Shown here: one piece after another, positions 50,601 through 61,255 of the stretch | Layout of the letters: every line of letters begins with the position of its first letter | How positions within the stretch are numbered: position 1 is the first letter of the stretch | Assembly: GCF_002198115.1 (NCBI RefSeq) | Contig: NZ_NGNR01000003.1 | Span: 62,001-126,000 of the forward strand | Direction of reading: 5' to 3' | Length of the DNA: 64,000 nucleotides | DNA from: Robiginitalea sediminis | GTDB taxonomy: Bacteria; Bacteroidota; Bacteroidia; Flavobacteriales; Flavobacteriaceae | Program-made: the position numbers and the translations under genes | Notes under the pieces: generated by a model | Seen by the model: the letters and a program-made list of their open reading frames with translations, nothing else | Databases searched by the model: none | Told to the model about the DNA's origin: nothing

Positions 50601-50868
50601 TATCACTGGCTCCAACAGTCCGGCGCTCGGCGCTCATACCCAGGTAGGTGAAAACCAACACCTGTCCGGGGCTGGCTTGCAGGGCATAGTTACCGTCGAA
50701 ATCGGACTGGGTACCGGTGGCGGTGCCCTCAACAACGATGTTTACACCAGGCAACGGCAGACCGTCAGAGTCTGTAACCGTACCTGAAATCGTCTTTTCT
50801 TGTGCAAAGGAAATCTGCACAACAAACGCCAATAATAGCGTCAAGATTCCATTTAATTTCGTTCTCAT
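47632..50868 (-). CDS. SusC/RagA-family TonB-dependent transporter
   Basis: A 1078-residue outer-membrane transporter. Order: signal peptide to about 22, carboxypeptidase-D regulatory-like domain (about 25-100, ISGTVTDSDGLPLPGVNIVV), a TonB-box-like EEVVVTAQGIKREK, the plug domain (about 115-240, VRGLSSFSGSNQALFIVDGVP; ATLYGTQGKNGVILITTK is the SusC signature) and a long beta-barrel to the C terminus ending in SF. It imports oligomers across the outer membrane together with SusD. Codon choice looks closer to the ribosomal genes than to its neighbours, suggesting high expression. The start ATG 50868 faces rpsL across 464 bases. Confidence 0.95.
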   Translation of the reverse strand: MRTKLNGILTLLLAFVVQISFAQEKTISGTVTDSDGLPLPGVNIVVEGTATGTQSDFDGNYALQASPGQVLVFTYLGMSAERRTVGASDTVNVQMLEDAQALEEVVVTAQGIKREKKALGYAVSSVGSEELEQRAEGDVARVLTGKASGVQITSAGGMSGSGTNITVRGLSSFSGSNQALFIVDGVPFSNDTNAQGNFIGGNTGSSRFLDLDPNNIESVEVLKGLAAATLYGTQGKNGVILITTKAGAASGGAKKTEVTVAQSFFHNEMASVPDYQDQYGNGFDQSFGWFFSNWGPSFDRDGVSGWGNQPAIDDNGTLEHPYSTTSVASTRAAFPELQGARYDWRPYDSVEEFFRPGYVTNTNVNIAGGTQDGSTNFNVNLGYLNDKGFTPGNSLNRVNFSVGGRSQLTNKITVSATMNYARTDYRTPPIASSRGNGTDGLSVYGNVLFTPISVDLMGLPFENPIDGSSVYYRNGNDIINPRWTAKNVTYQQLTNRFYWNAQLNYELSENLSLSWRSGLDFYNERNINGSNKGGVEFNQAIFGFYQTYDNNNTIWEHFLSLNGNYDISEKLGMTFTVGATSRQDFYDRSGVNSTGQIVFGVKRHFNFENQTPIQFSQKRNIVGILGQATLDYDNYLFVNLSARTDWVSNLATENNSKTYPGVSVSFLPTAAFSGLSSENGLNFLKLRASYGTSATFPTGYPTINVVEQNTLRYTDPFGGGILTTNQVDNFRANPDLKPELLEEYEVGIETRLWQSRITLDATYFQRVTNDLIVTEPLSPSTGFSFTQSNIGEIKNEGFEADLGIDLFRGEDFSWNSRVNFFTNNETVTEQEQDFIAYAGSLAVGGGLFRGSNAAIEGESLGTIVGTAIGRDEQGNFLVNDAGSYVIVEQDADGNVPIIGDAIPDYTMNFINTLRYKNWSLNFQLNHVKGGDMLSSTVAVLLGRGLIVETADRENTYILPGVRQSTGEANTIQINNSTYFFNNLLFGPTETRIYDASVIRLQEVSLGFSFPKKWLDKTPLGSLSLTAQGFNLWYDAYNMPDGANFDPNVQGVGIGNGRGFDFINGPSSRRYGLSIKASF

Positions 50869-50923
50869 TTTTAAATTATTTGAATTAGCTACCTGCGAAA
50901 ATCCTAATTTACTGTTAATAATC

Positions 50924-50931
50924 CAAACTTA
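50924..50931 (-). promoter_or_regulatory. susC promoter -7 element
   Basis: The minus strand reads TAAGTTTG, an exact TAnnTTTG, about 55 bases before the susC ATG in an AT-rich region. No TTG at exact -33 spacing. Confidence 0.5.
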
Positions 50932-51260
50932 TTTTTATAAAACTTTAACCGACTCCGGCATTCTGCCATGTCCGAATTTGTCCGTGGGTTTGATTATAAG
51001 ATGTGTATTTGACCCCGGCGTTGCCTGAGAAATCATCAAAATGGAGGCAGGGGGTTGGCGCTTCGGCATTATAATGGTTACCCGCGTATTCCTGGCGCCT
51101 ATATATATAAGGTATAAATGTGTCGGAAAACGAGTCTGATGCGTTGGGGTGTGGATCGCATGACCCTACGTCTGAAGATCATGCTGACAGGTTCGGGGTG
51201 CGGACGTGATCCTTTGGAAAAGTCTGTTCGAAATTTGCCTGAAAATTAATGTGTATGGAT

Positions 51261-51290
51261 TTGAATTAAAGGGAATAATTACTACATTTG
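51261..51290 (+). promoter_or_regulatory. rpsL (str-S10-spc) promoter
   Basis: TTG at 51261-51263, 19-base spacer, then TACATTTG at 51283-51290: a complete Bacteroidota promoter. The predicted start near 51295 leaves a leader of roughly 38 bases to rpsL. Confidence 0.65.
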
Positions 51291-51332
51291 CCAGCCCTTA
51301 AACGAGGGTAGACCGATATTTTTAAGATTTAT

Positions 51333-51707
51333 ATGCCAACAATTTCACAATTAGTACGAAAAGGAAGGGCCACAATTACCAAGAAGAGTAAATCGGCTGC
51401 TTTGGATTCGTGTCCTCAGCGTAGAGGCGTGTGCACGCGGGTATATACCACCACCCCGAAGAAACCGAATTCCGCCATGCGGAAGGTTGCCCGGGTTCGT
51501 CTTACCAATGGTAAGGAGGTGAACGCGTACATCCCCGGAGAGGGTCACAATTTACAAGAGCACTCGATAGTATTGGTAAGAGGCGGAAGGGTGAAGGATT
51601 TGCCTGGAGTTAGATACCACATTGTGCGCGGGGCTTTGGATACGGCAGGTGTTGCCGGCCGCACCCAGCGCAGGTCTAAGTACGGTGCAAAACGCCCCAA
51701 AAAGTAA
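51333..51707 (+). CDS. rpsL: 30S ribosomal protein S12
   Basis: A 124-residue protein of the decoding centre. The streptomycin-associated loops are wild type in layout: [11 protein letters not shown] and [12 protein letters not shown] (the Asp that is methylthiolated in many bacteria lies in KDLPG). First gene of the ribosomal unit, with a consensus promoter upstream. No Shine-Dalgarno sequence precedes the ATG; the region is AT-rich. rpsG follows after 21 bases. Confidence 0.97.
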   Translation: MPTISQLVRKGRATITKKSKSAALDSCPQRRGVCTRVYTTTPKKPNSAMRKVARVRLTNGKEVNAYIPGEGHNLQEHSIVLVRGGRVKDLPGVRYHIVRGALDTAGVAGRTQRRSKYGAKRPKK

Positions 51708-51728
51708 GATTACGACTAAGCAAGAGCA

Positions 51729-52205
51729 ATGAGAAAAAAGCAGGCTAAAAAGCGCCCGTTGCTACCGGACCCGAGGTATAACGACCAGCTGGTAACGCGC
51801 TTTGTGAATATGATGATGTGGGACGGTAAGAAGTCCCTGGCATTCAAGATCTTCTACGATGCAATGGACATTGTAGAGCAAAAGAAGACGGACGAAGAGA
51901 AGTCCGCCCTCGAAATCTGGAAGGAAGCCCTTTCCAATGTGATGCCCCACGTAGAGGTGCGCAGCCGCCGCGTAGGGGGTGCCACATTCCAGATCCCCAT
52001 GCAGATCCGTCCGGATCGCAAGATTTCCACAGCTATGAAGTGGCTGATCAGCTTCTCCCGCAAACGGAATGAGAAATCCATGGCCCAGAAACTGGCCGGG
52101 GAGATCATCGCTGCAGCCAAGGAAGAAGGCGCCGCGGTTAAAAAGCGTGTGGATACCCACAAGATGGCGGAAGCTAACCGGGCATTTTCTCACTACAGAT
52201 TCTAA
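51729..52205 (+). CDS. rpsG: 30S ribosomal protein S7
   Basis: A 158-residue primary 16S-binding protein that nucleates assembly of the 30S head. The family's [20 protein letters not shown] start and the [13 protein letters not shown] and [14 protein letters not shown] blocks are intact. Located between rpsL and fusA, the standard str order; fusA begins five bases later. Confidence 0.97.
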   Translation: MRKKQAKKRPLLPDPRYNDQLVTRFVNMMMWDGKKSLAFKIFYDAMDIVEQKKTDEEKSALEIWKEALSNVMPHVEVRSRRVGGATFQIPMQIRPDRKISTAMKWLISFSRKRNEKSMAQKLAGEIIAAAKEEGAAVKKRVDTHKMAEANRAFSHYRF

Positions 52206-52210
52206 GCGAA

Positions 52211-54340
<2,130 letters not shown>

Positions 54341-54351
54341 TTCGAGCAGAA

Positions 54352-54657
54352 ATGAGTCAGAAAATCAGAATAAAACTGAAATCTTACGATCACAACCTGG
54401 TAGATAAGTCTGCCGAAAAGATCGTCAAGACGGTCAAGACGACCGGAGCGGTGGTAACCGGGCCCATTCCGCTGCCAACGCACAAGAAAATCTTCACGGT
54501 TCTGCGTTCGCCCCACGTGAACAAGAAGTCCCGTGAGCAGTTCCAGCTGAGCTCTTACAAGCGACTGCTGGATATTTACAGCTCTTCCTCCAAAACCATC
54601 GATGCGCTGATGAAGCTCGAGCTTCCCAGCGGGGTTGAGGTGGAGATCAAAGTGTGA
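54352..54657 (+). CDS. rpsJ: 30S ribosomal protein S10
   Basis: A 101-residue protein of the 30S head that also acts as NusE in antitermination. The start [20 protein letters not shown], the [10 protein letters not shown] loop and the C-terminal SGVEVEIKV are typical. It follows fusA after 11 bases. A 331-base non-coding gap separates it from rplC, unusual within this cluster. Confidence 0.97.
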   Translation: MSQKIRIKLKSYDHNLVDKSAEKIVKTVKTTGAVVTGPIPLPTHKKIFTVLRSPHVNKKSREQFQLSSYKRLLDIYSSSSKTIDALMKLELPSGVEVEIKV

Positions 54658-54988
54658 TAGCGGTAAAACGCAATCACATCCCGAACCCGGAAGGATGAGG
54701 GATCTCACCAAAGCGCAGGTGATGCCTGTCTCCGCGGTGGGAATCTGAAAAAAATGGGGTTAAACCCCCAACGACATGTCCTTTAGCTGCGTGCGGAGGA
54801 AAAACGGAAACAAAAATACATTCGGGGTCGAATTTATTTTTGACCCTGTTTTTTTGTCTGCACTCCGGGGGGATTTTTAAAGAGTAAAACCGAGTCTTGC
54901 GAGCCGGTTTGGGTAAGGGCCAAAAGGTCCTGGGTCAAATCCAAGTGCGCGGACTCACTGAGATAAGTATCAATTTAATTAAACAATT
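54658..54988 (+). other. 331-bp structured gap between rpsJ and rplC
   Basis: No coding frame is seen. It has several potential hairpins: CACC (54706-54709) with GGTG (54718-54721), overlapping the alternative CAGG-TGATG-CCTG (54716-54728); GGGG-TTAAA-CCCC at 54756-54768; and a terminator-like stem (see next feature). An AT-rich inverted pair CAAAAATA (54811-54818) / TATTTTTG (54835-54842) also occurs. It may be an mRNA leader controlling rplC onward. Confidence 0.55.
54825..54855 (+). terminator. Terminator-like hairpin before rplC
   Basis: GGGTCGAA (54825-54832) pairs with TTTGACCC (54839-54846, one G-U) around a TTTATT loop, followed by TGTTTTTTT. The same TTTGACCC also matches GGGTCAAA at 54932-54939 exactly, so a competing pairing is possible. 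TATTTTTG at 54835-54842 alternatively reads as a -7 box, giving rplC its own promoter. Confidence 0.5.
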
Positions 54989-55606
54989 ATGTCTGGGTTA
55001 ATCGGAAGAAAAATCGGCATGACCAGCATCTTTGACGAGAACGGGAAGAACATTCCCTGCACCGTTATCGAGGCCGGGCCCTGTGTCGTTACCCAAGTCA
55101 GAACCGAAGAGGTAGACGGGTACAATGCCCTTCAACTCGGTTTCGATGACAAGGCAGAAAAGCGTGCCAACAAGGCCGAAACCGGCCATTTTAAAAAGGC
55201 AGGTACTGCACCTAAAAAACAGGTCATCGAATTCCGCGATTTTGAAGGAGAACACAAACTGGGGGATACCATCGGGGTAGACCTCTTCACCGAAGGAGAA
55301 TTCGTTGACGTATCCGGGATTTCCAAAGGAAAGGGATTCCAGGGTGTGGTAAAGCGCCATGGTTTTGGCGGAGTGGGGCAGAGCACCCACGGCCAGCACA
55401 ACCGTCTGCGCGCCCCGGGTTCCATCGGTGCGGCCTCCTATCCGGCCCGCGTATTCAAAGGACTGCGCATGGCTGGTCAAATGGGTAATGAGCGCGTTAC
55501 GGTACAGAACCTTCGCGTATTGAAAGTGGTTCCCGAAAAGAACCTGCTCGTATTGAAAGGGGCGGTTCCGGGGCATAAGAACGCATACATAACCATCTAC
55601 AAGTAA
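54989..55606 (+). CDS. rplC: 50S ribosomal protein L3
   Basis: A 205-residue protein near the peptidyl-transferase centre. The start [20 protein letters not shown] and the [23 protein letters not shown] loop that approaches the active site are typical. Preceded by a long structured leader with an AT-rich, Shine-Dalgarno-free start. The stop shares a base with the rplD ATG (TAATG). Confidence 0.97.
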   Translation: MSGLIGRKIGMTSIFDENGKNIPCTVIEAGPCVVTQVRTEEVDGYNALQLGFDDKAEKRANKAETGHFKKAGTAPKKQVIEFRDFEGEHKLGDTIGVDLFTEGEFVDVSGISKGKGFQGVVKRHGFGGVGQSTHGQHNRLRAPGSIGAASYPARVFKGLRMAGQMGNERVTVQNLRVLKVVPEKNLLVLKGAVPGHKNAYITIYK

Positions 55607-56235
55607 TGAAGGTAGCAGTTTTAGATATCAAGGGAAAAGAGACCGGCCGTAAAGCCGAGCTTTCCGATGCGGTCTTCAAGATTGAGCCGAACGAGCACGC
55701 CATTTACCTGGATGTAAAGCAATACCTGGCCCACCAGCGTCAGGGAACCCACAAATCCAAGGAGCGCAATGAGATTGCCGGGAGTACCCGCAAGCTCAAA
55801 AAGCAAAAAGGTACCGGTACTGCCCGTGCAGGTAGCATCAAATCCCCGGTCTTCCGCGGTGGAGGACGGGTTTTTGGCCCGCGCCCGAAGGATTATACCC
55901 AGAAGCTCAACAAAAACCTCAAGCGCCTGGCACGGAAATCGGCCCTGAGCCTGAAATCCCAGGAGAGCGCCATCATGGTTGTAGAGGATTTTAACCTGGA
56001 CCAGCCCAGCACCAAGGATTTCAAAGCGGTGCTGAAGGCCCTGGGGCTCGAGAACAAAAAGTCCCTCTTCGTGTTGGGCGATACAAATAATAACGTATAT
56101 TTGTCGTCGCGCAATTTGAAAGGGTCAGAAGTCGTAACCAATTCAGAATTAAGCACTTACAAAATTTTGAACGCCAACAACGTGGTGCTTCTTGAAGGTG
56201 CTCTGGAAGGAATCGAGACCAATCTTAATAAATAA
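55606..56235 (+). CDS. rplD: 50S ribosomal protein L4
   Basis: A 209-residue protein with an extended loop lining the exit tunnel ([19 protein letters not shown]). In E. coli L4 is the autoregulator of the S10 operon; whether it binds the leader upstream of rplC here is not known. The ATG overlaps the rplC stop by one base, and rplW follows after six bases. Confidence 0.97.
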   Translation: MKVAVLDIKGKETGRKAELSDAVFKIEPNEHAIYLDVKQYLAHQRQGTHKSKERNEIAGSTRKLKKQKGTGTARAGSIKSPVFRGGGRVFGPRPKDYTQKLNKNLKRLARKSALSLKSQESAIMVVEDFNLDQPSTKDFKAVLKALGLENKKSLFVLGDTNNNVYLSSRNLKGSEVVTNSELSTYKILNANNVVLLEGALEGIETNLNK

Positions 56236-56241
56236 GAAATC

Positions 56242-56532
56242 ATGAGTGTGTTGATTAAACCGATCATTACCGAGAAAATGACTTCCGATAGTGAGTTGTA
56301 CAACCGCTATGGTTTCATCGTTGAGCCTTCGGCCAACAAACTCCAGATCAAGGAAGCTATTGAGGCTGCCTATGGGGTATCTGTAACCAAGGTGCGCACC
56401 ATGAACTACGGACCTTCCCGCAAGACCCGCTACACCAAGACCGGGATCCAGCACGGAAAGTCCAACGCGTTCAAGAAAGCCATTGTAGATGTGCAGGATG
56501 GTGACGTGATTGATTTTTACAGTAATCTATAA
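56242..56532 (+). CDS. rplW: 50S ribosomal protein L23
   Basis: A 96-residue protein at the tunnel exit that docks trigger factor and SRP. The start SVLIKPIITEKMT and the ANKLQIKEAIEAAYGVSV segment are conserved. Length and position in the S10 order are normal. Confidence 0.96.
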   Translation: MSVLIKPIITEKMTSDSELYNRYGFIVEPSANKLQIKEAIEAAYGVSVTKVRTMNYGPSRKTRYTKTGIQHGKSNAFKKAIVDVQDGDVIDFYSNL

Positions 56533-56541
56533 AGACACGGC

Positions 56542-57366
56542 ATGTCAGTTAGAAAGTTAAAACCCATCACCCCCGGACAGCGTTTTAAAGTAGTAAACGG
56601 ATTCGACGCGATTACTACTGATAAGCCGGAGAAGAGCCTGCTCGCTCCGTTAAAAAAGTCCGGAGGCCGTAACAGTCGAGGTAAAATGACCATGCGCTAC
56701 AAAGGCGGGGGTCATAAAAGAAGGTATCGTATTATCGACTTCAAGCGCGACAAGCAGGACGTTGCTGCAGAAGTGAAGTCTATCCAGTACGATCCCAACC
56801 GTTCTGCGTTTATTGCCCTGGTGGAATATACTGACGGGGAGAAGCGCTACATCATTGCTCAGAACGGGCTTCAGGAAGGGCAGAAAATCAAGGCGGGACC
56901 TGGTTCCGCCCCTGAGATTGGCAATGCCCTGCCGCTTTCCGAGGTGCCGCTGGGTACGATCATTTCCTGTATCGAGCTGCGGCCCGGTCAGGGAGCGGTA
57001 ATGGCCCGTAGTGCCGGAACCTTTGCGCAGCTTATGGCGCGTGAAGGACGGTATGCCACCATCAAGCTGCCTTCCGGGGAAACCCGCATGATACTGTCGG
57101 ACTGTCTGGCAACCATCGGTGCGGTATCCAACTCGGACCACCAGCTTACCGTGTCCGGAAAAGCCGGTCGCAGCCGTTGGCTGGGCCGTCGTCCGCGGAC
57201 CCGTCCGGTAGCCATGAACCCTGTCGATCACCCGATGGGTGGTGGTGAAGGACGCGCCTCCGGAGGTCACCCGCGCAGCCGTAAGGGTGTGCCGGCCAAA
57301 GGTTACAGGACGCGTTCCCGTACCAAGGACAGCAACCGATATATTGTAGAACGCAGAAAGAAATAA
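56542..57366 (+). CDS. rplB: 50S ribosomal protein L2
   Basis: A 274-residue protein of the peptidyl-transferase region. The catalytic-loop motif [19 protein letters not shown] with its conserved His is intact, and the basic C terminus ([21 protein letters not shown]) is normal. It begins nine bases after rplW. Confidence 0.97.
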   Translation: MSVRKLKPITPGQRFKVVNGFDAITTDKPEKSLLAPLKKSGGRNSRGKMTMRYKGGGHKRRYRIIDFKRDKQDVAAEVKSIQYDPNRSAFIALVEYTDGEKRYIIAQNGLQEGQKIKAGPGSAPEIGNALPLSEVPLGTIISCIELRPGQGAVMARSAGTFAQLMAREGRYATIKLPSGETRMILSDCLATIGAVSNSDHQLTVSGKAGRSRWLGRRPRTRPVAMNPVDHPMGGGEGRASGGHPRSRKGVPAKGYRTRSRTKDSNRYIVERRKK

Positions 57367-57377
57367 AAGGATAAGTA

Positions 57378-57656
57378 ATGGCACGTTCCCTTAAAAAAGG
57401 ACCTTACGTTCACTATAGCCTGGAGAAGAAAGTTCAGCAGAACGTCGAATCCGGCAAGAAAACCGTCATCAAGACCTGGTCCCGCGCCTCGATGATTACC
57501 CCGGATTTCGTGGGTCAGACCATCGCGGTTCACAACGGACGTCAGTTCGTACCGGTATACGTTACCGAAAACATGGTAGGGCACAAGCTCGGAGAATTTT
57601 CCCCGACCCGCTCTTTCCGCGGTCACGCCGGTGCTAAAAACAAAGGTAAAAAGTAA
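57378..57656 (+). CDS. rpsS: 30S ribosomal protein S19
   Basis: A 92-residue 30S head protein contacting t[21 protein letters not shown] and the [22 protein letters not shown] block are characteristic. It follows rplB after 11 bases and precedes rplV, the standard order. Confidence 0.97.
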   Translation: MARSLKKGPYVHYSLEKKVQQNVESGKKTVIKTWSRASMITPDFVGQTIAVHNGRQFVPVYVTENMVGHKLGEFSPTRSFRGHAGAKNKGKK

Positions 57657-57661
57657 GCGCT

Positions 57662-58069
57662 ATGGGTGTTCGGAAAAAACAAATGGCCGAGAGGATCAAA
57701 GAGGAGAAGCAGCAAGTGGCTTTTGCCAAGCTGAACAATTGTCCTACCTCTCCCCGGAAAATGCGACTGGTAGCCGACCTGGTTCGCGGACAGGAAGTGG
57801 AAAAGGCGCTGGCCATCCTGAGGTTCAATACCAAGGAAGCCTCCCGCCGTCTGGAAAAGCTCCTGCTTTCCGCCATTGCCAACTGGCAGGCGAAGAACGA
57901 GGATGCAGACATTGAGGATGCCGACCTGTTTGTGAAGGAGATCCGCGTAGACAGCGGACGCATGCTTAAAAGACTGCGCCCCGCCCCCCAGGGCCGCGCA
58001 CACCGAATCAGAAAGCGTTCCAACCACGTAACCATGGTTTTGGGAGCCAGAAATAACGCAGAAAGCTAG
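57662..58069 (+). CDS. rplV: 50S ribosomal protein L22
   Basis: A 135-residue protein whose beta-hairpin lines the exit tunnel ([21 protein letters not shown]). The N terminus ([16 protein letters not shown]) is longer than in E. coli, as usual in Flavobacteriia; an internal Met (residue 8) is a less likely start. Position between rpsS and rpsC is standard. Confidence 0.96.
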   Translation: MGVRKKQMAERIKEEKQQVAFAKLNNCPTSPRKMRLVADLVRGQEVEKALAILRFNTKEASRRLEKLLLSAIANWQAKNEDADIEDADLFVKEIRVDSGRMLKRLRPAPQGRAHRIRKRSNHVTMVLGARNNAES

Positions 58070-58080
58070 ATTAAAAGAGT

Positions 58081-58794
58081 ATGGGACAGAAGACCAATCC
58101 GATAGGTAATCGACTGGGAATCATCCGCGGTTGGGAATCCAACTGGTACGGAGGCAACGATTACGGAGACAAGCTTGCCGAGGACGACAAAATCCGCAAG
58201 TACATCCACGCCCGTCTGGCCAAGGCCAGCGTTTCCCGTGTGATTATCGAAAGAACGCTGAAGCTCATCACGGTAACCATCACCACTGCCCGGCCCGGGA
58301 TCATCATCGGGAAAGGCGGCCAGGAGGTAGACAAGCTCAAGGAAGAGCTCAAGAAGATCACCGACAAGGAGGTTCAGATCAACATCTTCGAGATCAAGCG
58401 CCCGGAGCTGGATGCCAACCTGGTTGCCGCCAGCATCGCCCGTCAGATCGAAAGCCGGATCTCCTATCGCCGTGCCATTAAGATGGCTATTGCCGCAGCC
58501 ATGCGGATGAACGCCGAAGGGATCAAGGTGATGATTTCAGGTCGTCTCAACGGTGCCGAAATGGCCCGTTCTGAAACCTATAAGGATGGACGCATTCCGC
58601 TGTCTACCTTCCGTGCCGATATCGACTATGCCCTGCACGAGGCCCACACCACCTACGGCCGTCTGGGCGTAAAGGTTTGGATCATGAAGGGTGAGGTTTA
58701 CGGCAAGCGCGAGCTCTCCCCCCTGGTGGGTATGTCGAAAGGCAGCAGTGCCAAGTCCGGCAAGCCCGAAGGAAAGAAAAGACGCAGAAAGTAA
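58081..58794 (+). CDS. rpsC: 30S ribosomal protein S3
   Basis: A 237-residue protein of the mRNA entry site. The KH domain motif [18 protein letters not shown] is intact, as is the C-terminal domain [20 protein letters not shown]-like block. A basic tail ([10 protein letters not shown]) extends the protein. rplP follows after 20 bases. Confidence 0.97.
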   Translation: MGQKTNPIGNRLGIIRGWESNWYGGNDYGDKLAEDDKIRKYIHARLAKASVSRVIIERTLKLITVTITTARPGIIIGKGGQEVDKLKEELKKITDKEVQINIFEIKRPELDANLVAASIARQIESRISYRRAIKMAIAAAMRMNAEGIKVMISGRLNGAEMARSETYKDGRIPLSTFRADIDYALHEAHTTYGRLGVKVWIMKGEVYGKRELSPLVGMSKGSSAKSGKPEGKKRRRK

Positions 58795-58814
58795 CTTAAA
58801 GAAGGCAAGAGAAA

Positions 58815-59237
58815 ATGTTACAGCCCAAAAGAACCAAGTTCCGGAAAGCGCAGAAAGGCCGTATGAAAGGTATTTCCCAGCGCGGTCACCAGCTTTCCAA
58901 CGGAATGTTCGGTATCAAATCGCTGGATTCCAGCTTCATTACTTCCCGCCAGATTGAGGCGGCCCGTATTGCGGCAACGCGTTACATGAAGCGTCAGGGA
59001 CAGCTCTGGATCAAGATATTCCCGGACAAGCCCATTACCAAGAAGCCTCTTGAGGTGCGTATGGGTAAGGGTAAAGGTGCCCCCGAGTACTGGGTGGCCG
59101 TGGTAAAGCCCGGTCGCGTGATGTTCGAGATCGCGGGTGTACCGCTGGACGTGGCCCAGGAGGCCCTCCGCCTTGCAGCCCAGAAGTTGCCGGTTAAAAC
59201 GAAATTTATTGTAGCCCGGGATTTCGATCCCTCATAA
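58815..59237 (+). CDS. rplP: 50S ribosomal protein L16
   Basis: A 140-residue protein at the tRNA A-site corridor of the 50[41 protein letters not shown] and the C-terminal [12 protein letters not shown] block are typical. rpmC follows after 12 bases. Confidence 0.97.
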   Translation: MLQPKRTKFRKAQKGRMKGISQRGHQLSNGMFGIKSLDSSFITSRQIEAARIAATRYMKRQGQLWIKIFPDKPITKKPLEVRMGKGKGAPEYWVAVVKPGRVMFEIAGVPLDVAQEALRLAAQKLPVKTKFIVARDFDPS

Positions 59238-59249
59238 ACCGTCAGGACC

Positions 59250-59444
59250 ATGAAACAATCAGAGATCAGGGAAATGTCCGTAACGGAGCTGAAAGAAAAG
59301 CTCGATGCCCTGAAGCAGCAGTACGGAGAGCTTAAGATGGCCCATGCCGTTACCCCGCTCGAGAACCCGCTTCAGCTCAGGAGCACCAGGAGGACTGTGG
59401 CCCGGCTGGCTACCGAATTAATTAAAAGGGAGGAAAACCAATAA
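59250..59444 (+). CDS. rpmC: 50S ribosomal protein L29
   Basis: A 64-residue helical protein near the tunnel exit: [25 protein letters not shown] and the [15 protein letters not shown] helix. Small genes like this are easily missed; its place between rplP and rpsQ supports it. Confidence 0.95.
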   Translation: MKQSEIREMSVTELKEKLDALKQQYGELKMAHAVTPLENPLQLRSTRRTVARLATELIKREENQ

Positions 59445-59457
59445 TTGGTGTTGCTTT

Positions 59458-59715
59458 ATGGAAAACAGAAATTTAAGAAAAGAGCGTATTGGCGTTGTCA
59501 CCAGCAACAAGATGGAGAAATCCATCGTGGTTTCTGAGGTGAAGCGGGTCAAGCACCCCATGTACGGTAAGTTCGTACTTCGCACCAAGAAATACGTTGC
59601 CCACGACGAAACCAACGATTGCAACATCGGGGACACCGTGCGTATCATGGAGACCCGCCCGCTTAGCAAGACCAAGTGTTGGAGATTGGTAGAAATCCTT
59701 GAAAGAGCCAAATAA
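59458..59715 (+). CDS. rpsQ: 30S ribosomal protein S17
   Basis: An 85-residue primary 16S-binding protein. The [21 protein letters not shown] start and the C-terminal [24 protein letters not shown] block are diagnostic. rplN begins two bases after its stop. Confidence 0.97.
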   Translation: MENRNLRKERIGVVTSNKMEKSIVVSEVKRVKHPMYGKFVLRTKKYVAHDETNDCNIGDTVRIMETRPLSKTKCWRLVEILERAK

Positions 59716-59717
59716 TT

Positions 59718-60086
59718 ATGTTACAGCAAGAATCCAGACTCAAAGTAGCCGACAACACCGGGGCAAAGGAAGTTTTGACCATCCGCGTGTTGGGAGGAAC
59801 CAAAAGGCGGTATGCCTCCCTCGGTGACAAAATCGTTGTGACGGTAAAGGAGGCAACTCCCAACGGTACCGTTAAAAAGGGTACGGTTTCCACCGCTGTA
59901 GTAGTTCGTACTACGAAGGAGGTTCGCCGTCCGGACGGATCCTACATCCGTTTTGACGACAATGCTTGTGTGCTGCTGAACCCCGCCGGGGAAATGCGCG
60001 GCACCCGCGTATTCGGCCCCGTGGCCCGGGAACTGCGCGAAAAACAGTTTATGAAAATCGTTTCCTTGGCTCCCGAGGTACTATAA
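59718..60086 (+). CDS. rplN: 50S ribosomal protein L14
   Basis: A 122-residue protein at the 30S interface. [20 protein letters not shown] and the [20 protein letters not shown] block are highly conserved; the length is exact for the family. Confidence 0.97.
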   Translation: MLQQESRLKVADNTGAKEVLTIRVLGGTKRRYASLGDKIVVTVKEATPNGTVKKGTVSTAVVVRTTKEVRRPDGSYIRFDDNACVLLNPAGEMRGTRVFGPVARELREKQFMKIVSLAPEVL

Positions 60087-60097
60087 AGAAGAAAGAG

Positions 60098-60409
60098 ATG
60101 AAAATCAGGATCAAATCTGGAGATACGGTTCGGGTCATTGCCGGAGACCACAAAGGGGTCGAGGGCAAGGTGCTTGAGGTCATGCGCGACAAAAACAAGG
60201 CAATTGTGGAAGGCGTGAACATGGTATCCAAGCACGAGAAGCCCAGCACCCGCAACCCGCAGGGCGGTATAGTGGAGAAGGAAGCCCCTATCCACATTTC
60301 TAACCTTTCCCTCCTGGACCCCAAGTCCGGGGAGCCCACCCGAGTAGGGTATGAGGTTCGCGACGGGCAGAAAGTGCGGTTTTCCAAAAAATCCAATGAA
60401 GTAATTTAG
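60098..60409 (+). CDS. rplX: 50S ribosomal protein L24
   Basis: A 103-residue assembly-initiating protein. The KOW motif [20 protein letters not shown] starts at about residue 6. The open frame extends upstream into rplN; ATG 60098 gives the family N terminus and leaves 11 bases after rplN. rplE follows after two bases. Confidence 0.96.
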   Translation: MKIRIKSGDTVRVIAGDHKGVEGKVLEVMRDKNKAIVEGVNMVSKHEKPSTRNPQGGIVEKEAPIHISNLSLLDPKSGEPTRVGYEVRDGQKVRFSKKSNEVI

Positions 60410-60411
60410 TT

Positions 60412-60963
60412 ATGTCCTACGTACCAAGATTAAAGACAGAGTACAAGGAGCGCATCGTAAAGGCGCTTAAGGAAGAGTACGGGTATGACAACGTCATGCA
60501 GGTGCCCAAGCTCCAGAAGATCGTTCTGAGCCGCGGGGTAGGTGCAGCCGTAGCCGATAAGAAGCTCATCGACCACGCCGTGGAAGAGCTGACCCAGATT
60601 ACCGGTCAGAAGGCGGTTGCCACCATCTCCAAAAAGGACGTCTCTACCTTCAAACTCCGGAAAGGGATGCCCATTGGGGCCAAAGTTACCCTCCGCGGGG
60701 AGCGTATGTATGAATTCCTGGACCGCCTGGTGACTACCGCCTTGCCGCGTGTCCGTGATTTCCAGGGGATCCGCGCTACCGGTTTCGACGGACGCGGGAA
60801 CTACAACCTCGGGATTACCGAGCAGATCATCTTCCCGGAGATCAATATCGACAAGATCAACCGCATCAACGGTATGGACATCACCTTCGTGACCTCCGCC
60901 CAGACCGACAAGGAAGCGAAATCACTGTTAACCGAATTGGGGTTACCCTTTAAAAAGAACTAG
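60412..60963 (+). CDS. rplE: 50S ribosomal protein L5
   Basis: A 183-residue 5S rRNA-binding protein of the central protuberance. [38 protein letters not shown] and the late [15 protein letters not shown] block are diagnostic. rpsN begins one base after its stop. Confidence 0.97.
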   Translation: MSYVPRLKTEYKERIVKALKEEYGYDNVMQVPKLQKIVLSRGVGAAVADKKLIDHAVEELTQITGQKAVATISKKDVSTFKLRKGMPIGAKVTLRGERMYEFLDRLVTTALPRVRDFQGIRATGFDGRGNYNLGITEQIIFPEINIDKINRINGMDITFVTSAQTDKEAKSLLTELGLPFKKN

Positions 60964-60964
60964 T

Positions 60965-61234
60965 ATGGCTAAAGAATCGATGAAGGCCCGCGAGCGGAAA
61001 AGGGCTGAAATGGTAGCGAAGTACGCAGCAAAGCGGAAGGCGCTCAAGGAAGCCGGGGACTACGAAGCCCTGCAAAAGCTTCCGCGCAATGCTTCCCCGG
61101 TGCGCAAGCACAACCGCTGCAAGCTTACCGGCAGGCCCAAAGGGTATATGAGGACCTTCGGGATTTCCCGGGTAATGTTCCGTGAAATGGCCAACCAGGG
61201 GTTGATTCCCGGTGTTAAAAAAGCGAGTTGGTAA
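60965..61234 (+). CDS. rpsN: 30S ribosomal protein S14, zinc-independent form
   Basis: An 89-residue long-type S14 (C-minus): it lacks the CxxC zinc ribbon of the short paralogue, having only one Cys ([14 protein letters not shown]). The C-terminal [22 protein letters not shown] is typical. The zinc-independent form as the only spc-operon copy means 30S assembly here does not need zinc. Confidence 0.95.
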   Translation: MAKESMKARERKRAEMVAKYAAKRKALKEAGDYEALQKLPRNASPVRKHNRCKLTGRPKGYMRTFGISRVMFREMANQGLIPGVKKASW

Positions 61235-61255
61235 CCGCCTAAATTACAGGAAAAG

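Larger units (their letters stand above)
50869..51332. other. 464-bp divergent intergenic region
   Basis: It separates susC (minus) from rpsL (plus). It contains the susC -7 box (50924-50931), a near-palindromic CCTATATATATAAGG at 51098-51112, a weak hairpin (ATGCG...CGCAT, 51139-51161) and the rpsL promoter (51261-51290). I see no coding frame, tRNA or repeat. The middle approximately 200 bases are otherwise unexplained. Confidence 0.5.

Noticed and set aside
48508-50787. A 759-codon plus-strand open frame
   Set aside because: It lies entirely antisense to susC, which has clear domains on the minus strand. Its repetitive, Val/Gly-rich translation shows no family features; GC-rich codons leave few stops on the opposite strand.
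54811-54842. Inverted pair CAAAAATA / TATTTTTG as divergent promoters
   Set aside because: There is no minus-strand gene for the left box to serve; the pair may be part of an RNA stem or chance in an AT-rich dip.
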